Assembly: GCA_002345675.1 (NCBI GenBank)
Contig: DDWL01000046.1
Span: 1 to 64,000, forward strand
Reading direction: 5' to 3'
DNA from: Bacteroidales bacterium UBA2287
GTDB taxonomy: Bacteria > Bacteroidota > Bacteroidia > Bacteroidales > Tenuifilaceae
DNA: 64,000 bases
Notes under the pieces: model-generated
The model's input: the letters and a program-made list of their open reading frames with translations, nothing else
Database searches by the model: none
What the model was told of the DNA's origin: nothing
In this document: positions 34,089 through 40,927 of the stretch, piece after piece
Position numbering within the stretch: position 1 is the first letter of the stretch
How the letters are laid out: each line of letters begins with the position of its first letter
Translations under genes and position numbers: made by a program

Positions 34089-35735
34089 CTATCCAACTAA
34101 TAGCTTTATGTCCTCATCAACTGTAGTAATACCTGCAATACCAAAATTGTTCACAAGTACGTTAACCACATTTGGCGAAAGGAATGCTGGAAGCGTTGGG
34201 CCGAGATGTATGTTTTTCACGCCCAAGTAAAGCAGCGCTAGAAGAACAATTACAGCCTTTTGCTCGTACCAAGCAATGTTGTATGCAATGGGCAACTCGT
34301 TTATGTCGTTAAGTTGGAACACCTCTTTTAGCTTAAGAGCAATAACTGCCAACGAGTACGAGTCGTTACACTGACCAGCATCGAGAACGCGAGGTATTCC
34401 CCCAATATCGCCTAAAGGTAACTTGTTATAGCGGTATTTTGCGCAGCCAGCGGTAAGAATTACGGTGTCGGTTGGAAGTTTCTGAGCAAACTCGGTGTAG
34501 TAGTTACGATCCTTCATACGGCCATCGCAGCCAGCCATAACAATGAACTTACGAATTGCGCCACTTTTTACGGCAGCCACAACCTTGTCGGCTAGTGCAA
34601 ATACCTGAGCATGAGCAAAACCGCCAACTAATTCGCCCGTTTCAATTTCAATGGGCGATTTGCAAGTTTTTGCCAAGGCAATAATTTCGGAGAAATCCTT
34701 TTGCTTACCAGGTGCACGATTGGCAATATGCTTGCTTCCGGGGTAACCAGCCGAACCAGTTGTGAAAACCCTGTCCTTGTAAGTCGATTTTTCGCTAGGT
34801 GGAACAATACAGTTTGTGGTGAAAAGAACTGGTCCGTTAAAGGTTTCGAAGTCCTCCTTTTGGTGCCACCAGCTGCTGCCGTAGTTGCCTACAAAATGCT
34901 TGTACTTTTTAAATTCGGGATAATAATTTGCAGGAAGCATTTCGCTGTGGGTATAAACGTCGACGCCAGTTCCATCGGTTTGAGCCAGCAATTCTTCCAT
35001 ATCCTTTAAATCGTGACCACTGATAAGAATAGCAGGATTACTGCGAACGCCAAGGTTAACCTTTGTAATTTCGGGGTTACCATAGCTGGTTGTGTTGGCC
35101 TTATCGAGCAAAGCCATTGCGTTAACGCCAAACTTACCAGTTTCCAAAGTAAGAGCAACTAATTCGTCGACACTAAGATTCTTAGTTATCGAAGCCAATG
35201 CCCGCTGCATAAATTCGTAGTTGGTAATATCTTCGTGACCAAGGTTGTAGGCATGCTCGGTATAAGCAGCCATACCTTTTACTCCGTAAGTAATTAGTTC
35301 TCTCAACGAACGGACGTCCTCGTTACTTTCGGCAAGAACCCCAACCGAAATTGCTTTAGCCTCATACTGTTCGGGCTTACCAGTCCATGTGCAACCTTCA
35401 AACGAAGTATCGACCTTAACGCCTTGCTTTTCGGCTTCGGCTTTAAGCTTGTCGCGTAATTCGAGACCTTTAGTTACAAGGTTGGTAATAACCACTTTAT
35501 CGAAGTTAGCATTGGTAATTGTTGTGAAAAGCCCATCGAAAATGAACTTATTCACAATTGGGTTCTCGTACTTTTTTTGCTCGCGAAGCGCAGTGCTGTA
35601 CACACTCATACCCTTCATTACAAACATTAAAAGATCCATTGTGTTGGCAAGGTCGTCGGTTTTACCGCAAACGCCCTTAATTGTGCAGCCAGTGCCTTTT
35701 GCTGCTTCTTGACATTGAAAACAAAACATGCTCAT
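34089..35735 (-). CDS. hcp: Hydroxylamine reductase / hybrid-cluster protein
   Basis: 548 residues. The N-terminal cluster ligands are FCFQCQEAAKGTGC then VCG, that is Cx2Cx8Cx5C, the spacing of Hcp from strict anaerobes rather than the enterobacterial one. The C-terminal half has the hybrid-cluster region with SGHDLKDMEELL, VLFTTNCIVPP, AGCDGR and TAGCAKYRYN. Hcp reduces NO or hydroxylamine and protects against nitrosative stress. The neighbouring ferredoxin-type protein upstream and cupins and BFD protein downstream, all on the same strand, look like one stress cluster. Full length, no missing ligand seen. Confidence 0.93.
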   Translation of the reverse strand: MSMFCFQCQEAAKGTGCTIKGVCGKTDDLANTMDLLMFVMKGMSVYSTALREQKKYENPIVNKFIFDGLFTTITNANFDKVVITNLVTKGLELRDKLKAEAEKQGVKVDTSFEGCTWTGKPEQYEAKAISVGVLAESNEDVRSLRELITYGVKGMAAYTEHAYNLGHEDITNYEFMQRALASITKNLSVDELVALTLETGKFGVNAMALLDKANTTSYGNPEITKVNLGVRSNPAILISGHDLKDMEELLAQTDGTGVDVYTHSEMLPANYYPEFKKYKHFVGNYGSSWWHQKEDFETFNGPVLFTTNCIVPPSEKSTYKDRVFTTGSAGYPGSKHIANRAPGKQKDFSEIIALAKTCKSPIEIETGELVGGFAHAQVFALADKVVAAVKSGAIRKFIVMAGCDGRMKDRNYYTEFAQKLPTDTVILTAGCAKYRYNKLPLGDIGGIPRVLDAGQCNDSYSLAVIALKLKEVFQLNDINELPIAYNIAWYEQKAVIVLLALLYLGVKNIHLGPTLPAFLSPNVVNVLVNNFGIAGITTVDEDIKLLVG

Positions 35736-35747
35736 GGTTTAAGTTAT

Positions 35748-35856
35748 TAAGTTATTAAGTTATTTGGAAGACCGAAGTCCGAAGACCGAAGATGGAAGAT
35801 GGAAGATGGAAGTCAAGGGTAAGTATACTTCGGACTACCAACTTCGGACTTCGGAC
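35748..35856. repeat. Heptad hairpin element between ferredoxin and hcp genes
   Basis: CCGAAGTCCGAAG (35772-35784) is the exact reverse complement of CTTCGGACTTCGG (35842-35854). GATGGAA units at seven-base spacing and AAGTATACTT lie between. TTAAGTTATTAAGTTATT precedes it. Confidence 0.8.
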
Positions 35857-35859
35857 TTT

Positions 35860-36783
35860 TTACACCCACGTATTCTCTAATATTTCGCCCAGAATTCCAA
35901 CAGTTAGAAGTTTTATGGGAACTTTACGGTTTGCGCGTTCCATTGCCATTTTGGCAAGTTGAAGTAGCCCACCACAGCATGGAACCTCCATTTTCATTAT
36001 GGTAATGGTGTCAACCTGGGCTTGGTCGATAAGGGCTGTAATTTTCTCGACATACGACTCCTTATTCGAGTCTAACTTGGGACAAGCAATGGCAAGGGTT
36101 TTGCCTTTTAGGAATTCGCTATGGAAATTTCCGAGAGAAAATGCAACGCAGTCGGCCGCTAAAAGAAGATTTGAACCCTTAAAATGTCCCGAACTTGGGT
36201 TTATTAGATGAAGTTGAACCGGCCAGTGAGTTAGCTCCGATTTTGCCGAAATTGTTCCAACACTTGCAACAACAGGAGCAGCTAGGCTGCCAAAACTTTT
36301 TGCAGCCGAACCAGGGCAACCACCTCCGTGGCTGTGCATTGGTTGTGCCTGTACTTTTGGAGCATTGTCGCCACAACCACAGGCTTCACCCTTGTTATTG
36401 TTATGAACTGCATGCAGAACCTCTTCGACCTTAAAGCTTAGCTTATCCTGATTGGCAAGCAGCCACTCAACACCCAGACGTAGGTACTCCTTTTCGTTAA
36501 AATCTTTTAAATGCTTAAGGTGAGCAATTACAGTGTTTTTTCCGTTTACCACCATTTTGCTTATAGTTAGTACTTCGTCGTAGGCTTCGGCTTCGCGATG
36601 CTCAATGGTAATGGCACCTTCGGGGCACTCGCCTATGCAGGCGCCAAGACCGTCGCACATTAGTTCGCTTATAAGAACAGCTTTGTCGTCGATAAGTTGT
36701 AGGGCTCCTTCGTGACAACCGCTAACACATAGGCCACAGCCGTTGCACTTTTCGCGATCGATGGTGATGATGTCTCGTTTCAT
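35860..36783 (-). CDS. 4Fe-4S ferredoxin-domain protein of the hcp cluster
   Basis: 307 residues. Two N-terminal [4Fe-4S] motifs are CNGCGLCVSGCHEGAL (from residue 14) and CDGLGACIGECPEGAI (from residue 43). The middle has a Gly/Cys-rich CGCGDN stretch, and the C-terminal half carries LLLAADCVAF, AIACPKLD and PCCGGLLQLAK. I recognise it as the iron-sulfur partner often next to hcp in Bacteroidota, probably passing electrons to Hcp. It heads the leftward cluster; a -7 box at 36878 and a dyad centred 33 bases beyond it give an activator-type promoter. A CCCGATA hairpin lies in its 5' leader. Confidence 0.85.
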   Translation of the reverse strand: MKRDIITIDREKCNGCGLCVSGCHEGALQLIDDKAVLISELMCDGLGACIGECPEGAITIEHREAEAYDEVLTISKMVVNGKNTVIAHLKHLKDFNEKEYLRLGVEWLLANQDKLSFKVEEVLHAVHNNNKGEACGCGDNAPKVQAQPMHSHGGGCPGSAAKSFGSLAAPVVASVGTISAKSELTHWPVQLHLINPSSGHFKGSNLLLAADCVAFSLGNFHSEFLKGKTLAIACPKLDSNKESYVEKITALIDQAQVDTITIMKMEVPCCGGLLQLAKMAMERANRKVPIKLLTVGILGEILENTWV

Positions 36784-36813
36784 TTTATTATTAGTTTTTT
36801 ATGTTTAACCACT

Positions 36814-36829
36814 CCCGATAGTTATCGGG
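36814..36829. repeat. CCCGATA/TATCGGG stem in the ferredoxin gene leader
   Basis: CTCCCGATAGTTATCGGGAG (36812-36831) gives a nine-base stem about 30 bases before the start codon, inside the predicted 5' leader. Same sequence as 27061-27076. Confidence 0.7.
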
Positions 36830-36877
36830 AGACACATAGGGCACAGTAGAAATATTAAAGCCTTTTGTTTTACAGTA

Positions 36878-36885
36878 CAAACATA
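36878..36885 (-). promoter_or_regulatory. -7 box of the nitrosative-stress cluster
   Basis: Minus strand TATGTTTG matches TAnnTTTG. No TTG stands at -33, which fits a promoter that needs an activator. Confidence 0.5.
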
Positions 36886-36904
36886 CGGCAGCTATTCATG
36901 GTGG

Positions 36905-36924
36905 AATGTACCATATGATACATT
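36905..36924. promoter_or_regulatory. Dyad operator, possible CRP/FNR-family site
   Basis: AATGTACCATATGATACATT is symmetric at nine of ten pairs. Its centre (36914.5) lies about 40 bases upstream of the start expected from the box at 36878-36885, the place where class II CRP/FNR activators bind. HcpR-type regulators belong to that family; the assignment is an inference. Confidence 0.5.
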
Positions 36925-36975
36925 AGAGCATTTATTTTAAAAAATTCGTTACTTTTATAAAAACCTCCATTCGAC

Positions 36976-37431
36976 ATGAAAACTAAACTTGTTTGCATAA
37001 TTTCAATTTCCCTTTTTTCGAGTTGCCAAAACGAAGTTCCAAGTTTTACCCCTTTTGAAGGGAGTTGGAAAAGCGATGATGGAAAAACTACTGAGCATTG
37101 GCAAGCCCAAAACGACTCGCTTTACTTTGGGAAATCCTTTTCGATTGAAAAAAATGATACGTTGCTCCAAGAAAGTATAACCATTAAAAAGCAAAGTGGT
37201 TCATACTACTATATTCCTCAGGTTTTTAATCAGAATGAAGGGAGAGAGATTCCCTATAAGCTTATGGGGTATAGCAAAAGCCAATTTGTTTTCGAAAACC
37301 CTAGTCACGATTTTCCGCAACGAATTGTTTACGATTTCAAAAGTGAAAATAAGCTACTAGTTACCATTGAAAGCCTCGACTCAGCAAATACAAACCGATT
37401 TGAGTTTAAATTCGACAAGCAAGTCCATTAA
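36976..37431 (+). CDS. Small lipoprotein, DUF6265-like
   Basis: 151 residues with a lipoprotein signal ending LFSSC (Cys17), so the mature protein is probably membrane-anchored outside the cytoplasm. The body has FEGSWKSDDGKTTEHWQAQN and VFENPSHDFPQRIVY, which I recognise from the DUF6265 family of exported beta-rich proteins. It is divergent from the ferredoxin gene and might share the regulatory region at 36905-36924. Function unknown. Confidence 0.75.
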   Translation: MKTKLVCIISISLFSSCQNEVPSFTPFEGSWKSDDGKTTEHWQAQNDSLYFGKSFSIEKNDTLLQESITIKKQSGSYYYIPQVFNQNEGREIPYKLMGYSKSQFVFENPSHDFPQRIVYDFKSENKLLVTIESLDSANTNRFEFKFDKQVH

Positions 37432-37446
37432 ATTTTTAGCTAACAA

Positions 37447-37476
37447 TTGGAAGGTTTACATTTTTTCCTACTTTTG
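37447..37476 (+). promoter_or_regulatory. Promoter of tRNA-Val
   Basis: TTG (37447-37449), 19 bases, then TACTTTTG (37469-37476): a full Bacteroidota-type promoter whose start would fall just before the tRNA at 37486. Confidence 0.75.
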
Positions 37477-37485
37477 CAGCTGTGA

Positions 37486-37560
37486 GAGCTGTTAGCTCAG
37501 TTGGTTCAGAGCATCGCCTTGACAGGGCGGGGGTCGGTGGTTCGAGCCCACTACGGCTCA
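37486..37560 (+). tRNA. tRNA-Val (anticodon GAC)
   Basis: A complete 75-base cloverleaf. The acceptor stem is GAGCTGT/ACGGCTC, with one G-U pair, and the discriminator is A. The D stem is GCTC/GAGC. The anticodon stem TCGCC/GGCGG encloses TTGACAG, so the anticodon is GAC at 37521-37523. The T arm is GGTGG-TTCGAGC-CCACT. CCA is not encoded. Its own promoter and terminator flank it. Confidence 0.96.
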
Positions 37561-37562
37561 CA

Positions 37563-37589
37563 AAAAAGGCAGCGATTTGCTGCCTTTTT
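37563..37589 (+). terminator. Terminator after tRNA-Val
   Basis: AAAAGGCAGC (37564-37573) pairs with GCTGCCTTTT (37579-37588) around GATTT. The A and T tracts let it work in both directions. Confidence 0.85.
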
Positions 37590-37672
37590 CGATTTGCTAA
37601 AATGTAATAAGTTTTGTATTTCCCGAAAGCTAAACGAATAAATAAGCAACTTAGAGGGGTAAAGTGGGACAA

Positions 37673-37867
37673 TTAGAATTTACTTGGTACTGGAACGGAT
37701 GGCTGTTTGCATATATTTTTACAAAGCCTATTATCAATATCCTTATGCCTTGGAACTGTGCTTTGATTATCGTTAAGTGTATTTACCCAAACCGAATGAT
37801 TTGCACCTTCCCTTAGTAGTTTACAACCATTTTTCTTAAGGTGTTTGTCAAGGTCAATTCTTTTCAT
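37673..37867 (-). CDS. hicA: HicA-family mRNA interferase toxin
   Basis: 64 residues with the HicA double-stranded-RNA-binding-like pattern: LKKNGCKLLREGANHSVW (catalytic His in NH, near residue 24) and STVPRHKDIDNRLCKNICKQ. It would cleave mRNA when free of its antitoxin. On the minus strand it follows hicB by 29 bases, the less common antitoxin-first order. Length is normal for the family. No terminator or second system is seen nearby; the tRNA lies downstream in the opposite orientation. Confidence 0.85.
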   Translation of the reverse strand: MKRIDLDKHLKKNGCKLLREGANHSVWVNTLNDNQSTVPRHKDIDNRLCKNICKQPSVPVPSKF

Positions 37868-37896
37868 TGAACAAATAAAAGTTTCCTTTTTACCAC

Positions 37897-38088
37897 TTAG
37901 CGATTTGAGTATTCTTTTGTTAATTTTTCTTTTTGAAGCCCAAGGATAAGTTTTAGGGCATCGGTTAAATTTTCCTTTAACTCTTCAATGGTTTCACCTT
38001 GCGACAAAACTGCTGGGTACTCCTGTATTTGGCCTACATAAAAACCATTTTCGCCTTTTTCGGTTATTATAGTTAACTCCATTTTCAT
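37897..38088 (-). CDS. hicB: HicB-family antitoxin
   Basis: 63 residues: LTIITEKGENGFYVGQIQEY and LSQGETIEELKENLTDALKL are the HicB half-RNase H fold. The protein ends soon after the fold, with no room for the HTH or ribbon-helix-helix DNA-binding domain seen in longer HicB proteins, so its ability to repress its own promoter is doubtful. It precedes hicA by 29 bases. The downstream half of the pair fits a type II toxin-antitoxin module. Confidence 0.85.
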   Translation of the reverse strand: MKMELTIITEKGENGFYVGQIQEYPAVLSQGETIEELKENLTDALKLILGLQKEKLTKEYSNR

Positions 38089-38206
38089 AGCAACTATTTT
38101 TTACAAAAGTACATTATTTACTCCATTTTGCGCTTCTTCCTATGTTATTCCCCTAGCCGCCCCTTTTCTCCAACTCTTTAACCAACTTTCTATTTTTCGT
38201 TTACTT

Positions 38207-40630
38207 CTAGCTTAAATGCGTGGCTAACAATTTCATAAATATATCCACGTCGATGGGTTTCGAAATATAGTCGGTGCAGCCACTGGCAATTGCCTTTGCC
38301 CTATCGGATGCAAATGCAAATGCGGTTTGGGCAACAATTGGAACAATGGGTAAAAACGACCTAATTTCGCGGGTTGTAGTTAAGCCATCCATTCCTGGCA
38401 GTTTAATGTCCATAAGTATTAGGTCGAACCTAATGGTGTCGCGACAAAGTTCGATTGCTTTATAGCCATTTGCAGCCCAAAGAATATTCGCTCCGTTGTC
38501 CTGAAGCACATGTTTTAAGTACAGAAAGTTCGCATAATCGTCTTCTACAACTAATATATTCTTATTCGCTAAAAAACCAACTCCATTTAGTTCTTTTTCC
38601 TTTTTAGGAAGATTAATCGACACGGGCTTATGGGGAATTGTAAAATTAAACGTAGCCCCTTGTCCCTCAACAGAATCGCACCAAATAGTTCCACCTAAAA
38701 GTTCGACATAAGCCTTCGAAATTGGAAGGCCTAACCCAACGCCCTTTCGGCTATCAATTGTAGCATTTTCGACCTGTCGGAAGCGCTCAAAAATTAGCCC
38801 ATGCGAATCGGCAGGAACCCCTACCCCAGTATCCTTTACGTAAAAATTTATAGATCCATTGCTTGCACTATAACCAAACTCAATTCCTCCTTTACTTGTA
38901 AATTTCAAAGCATTAAGTACAAGGTTATTTATAATTTGTTTGAGCTTAACCTCGTCGGATATAATAATTTCGTTTGGGGCGCTTAGGCCTTTAACAAGTA
39001 CAAAGCCTAAGTTTTTTGCGCTCACCATTGGGAAAAACGACGAGTAAACCTCGTCGAGTAAAGAGTTTACCGAAAACTTATCTTTTGAAATGGTAACCTG
39101 CCCCGACTCAATTTTTGAAATGTCGATCATGTCGTTAATAATGCCTAAAAGTTGCTGGCCATTTTTGTTAATTATATCAACGTAAGTGGTCATTTTCTCT
39201 TCGGAAGGAACATTTAAAAGCAGCTTCGAAAAACCACAAATTGCATTCATGGGAGTTCGAATTTCGTGACTCATATTTGCTAAAAACGCCGACTTTAACC
39301 TATCGCTCTCCTCGGCCTTTGCCTTTGCAATTCTGAGTTCTTCATTATGAACAAGAATTTCTTTGTTTTTTTGCTCAAGCACAATTTCGGCAAGCTTACG
39401 GTCGGTAACATCGTTGGCAACACCAATAACCTTTTCGACAATTCCATCTGAGTTGAGCACAGGAGTAAAAAGTGTGTCGAAAACAACCCCTTGAAGAATT
39501 GCCTCAATTCGGGTAATTTCGCCTGCCAAGGCTTTTTTGCTTGCATCAATAATATCGGGGTTATTTCGGTAAACGTCGAATACCGACATGCCAACTACTT
39601 GCTGAGGCAGCAGCCCCAGTTTTAGTAGTCCTGTTCCTTCGGAAAGCGTAAAAACTCCATTTGAGTCGAGAATAAATGATACAACCGAAGTATTTGAAAC
39701 TACCGACCGGTAGCGCTCTTCGCTCTCTTTGAGAGTTTTTTCGAATTGATTTCTTAAGGTAATATCTCTGAAAAAAGATTGATGCGTTCCATCGGGCATT
39801 CTTTTGGAGTTCATCTCGATGAATATTTCAGATTTATCTTTCCGTATAAGCCATCTTTCGTTCTTAATGGTTTCCCCCTGTTCAAGTAAATCGTACGGAA
39901 GGGTTTTTTGGTCTCCTTCGTTATCCGAAAAAAGTTCCTTAATGTTCATTTTAACTAACTCTTTCTTACCATACTGAGTAAGTTCGCAGGCAACTTGATT
40001 TACCATAATTAAATTGCCCTCACTATCGCCCTGTAAAAATGCATCGGTGGCTAAATCGAGAAGCTGCTTGTAGCGTTCTTCGTTTAATTCGGCATTTTTA
40101 CGAAGAGCATCGAGCTCTATATTGCTTTCGACCAGCTCCTTTTCAATTCGTTTCCGTTCGGTTATGTTTGTTAAAATGCAATGGGTTGCAGCAAATTCGC
40201 CGTTGGCATTCTTTTGTATTTTACCGTTTACTGTAACATTAATTGTTTCGCCCAATTTACTAACCAGTTCATATTCTGAATTTTTTACAGCTCCTTTTTG
40301 CTTAAATAGCGGGAATCGTTCGCGTAATAGTTCACCCGAATGGGGGGTAAGATAGTTGCCCATGAACGTGCCAATCACTTCCTCTTTTTCGTAACCAAGC
40401 ATGTCGAGCCAAGCTTTGTTAACAGTAATTATTATTCCATTTTCGTTAAGCGACTGGTAGGGTAATGGGGCGTTTTCGAAAAGGATACGATAGTAGTTCT
40501 CGTCGAATTTAATGTGATAGTCGAATTTTTCACAACCAGAATTTTCCATTCGCAATTGCTCAAGCTGCTGCTTAAGTATTGCAATTTCTTGCTGCAATTT
40601 CAGAATTGTATTTTTTTCACTATCAGGCAT
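38207..40630 (-). CDS. Hybrid sensor kinase with three PAS domains and a C-terminal receiver
   Basis: 807 residues, cytoplasmic, with no membrane helix. An N-terminal coiled coil (5-25), PAS at about 45-165, 185-300 and 305-420, a HisKA domain with FLANMSHEIRTPMNA (His near 454), a GHKL ATPase (DTGVGVPAD, GVGLGLPISK) and a receiver with ILVVEDDY near 691 and phosphoacceptor in LILMDIKLPG near 739. Phosphate probably passes from His to the internal Asp and then to an unknown partner. It is a close paralogue of the next kinase (40928) from HisKA onward. The 297-base gap beyond it suggests a separate promoter. Confidence 0.88.
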   Translation of the reverse strand: MPDSEKNTILKLQQEIAILKQQLEQLRMENSGCEKFDYHIKFDENYYRILFENAPLPYQSLNENGIIITVNKAWLDMLGYEKEEVIGTFMGNYLTPHSGELLRERFPLFKQKGAVKNSEYELVSKLGETINVTVNGKIQKNANGEFAATHCILTNITERKRIEKELVESNIELDALRKNAELNEERYKQLLDLATDAFLQGDSEGNLIMVNQVACELTQYGKKELVKMNIKELFSDNEGDQKTLPYDLLEQGETIKNERWLIRKDKSEIFIEMNSKRMPDGTHQSFFRDITLRNQFEKTLKESEERYRSVVSNTSVVSFILDSNGVFTLSEGTGLLKLGLLPQQVVGMSVFDVYRNNPDIIDASKKALAGEITRIEAILQGVVFDTLFTPVLNSDGIVEKVIGVANDVTDRKLAEIVLEQKNKEILVHNEELRIAKAKAEESDRLKSAFLANMSHEIRTPMNAICGFSKLLLNVPSEEKMTTYVDIINKNGQQLLGIINDMIDISKIESGQVTISKDKFSVNSLLDEVYSSFFPMVSAKNLGFVLVKGLSAPNEIIISDEVKLKQIINNLVLNALKFTSKGGIEFGYSASNGSINFYVKDTGVGVPADSHGLIFERFRQVENATIDSRKGVGLGLPISKAYVELLGGTIWCDSVEGQGATFNFTIPHKPVSINLPKKEKELNGVGFLANKNILVVEDDYANFLYLKHVLQDNGANILWAANGYKAIELCRDTIRFDLILMDIKLPGMDGLTTTREIRSFLPIVPIVAQTAFAFASDRAKAIASGCTDYISKPIDVDIFMKLLATHLS

Positions 40631-40927
40631 ATAAATAATTTATCGAATAAATATAATTAAAATTATAAAACAGGTTTATAACATGCTGGTTTTATTGACA
40701 AGCAAATGTGAGGCAATTAGAATTCGTAGCAAAGCCCTACTAACCTAAGCAATAACGCATTTTAAAATGACACATTACTATAATTGAAATATAATATGCT
40801 TACGAAATAAGGGAATCGTAACTATTCAGCAGCAATAAAAAATCTCACGCAACCCCGCAGGGCTCAACAAAACACCTACTATAAAAGACATCTGTGTAGT
40901 TAAAGGGAATCGTAAAAGTTAGGGAGG
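40631..40927. other. Gap with a 13-base direct repeat, no gene seen
   Basis: AAGGGAATCGTAA occurs at 40809-40821 and again at 40903-40915. The rest is AT-rich with a short GCAACCCCGCAGGGC stem. No coding frame or RNA gene is recognised. Confidence 0.4.

Noticed and set aside
37436..37672. 78-codon minus-strand frame over the tRNA
   Set aside because: It is the reverse strand of tRNA-Val and its terminator; the RSGLEPPTPALS phrase is a common artefact of antisense tRNA translation.
37540..38210. Integrated element at tRNA-Val
   Set aside because: No integrase, and no direct repeat of the tRNA 3' end was found in the following DNA.
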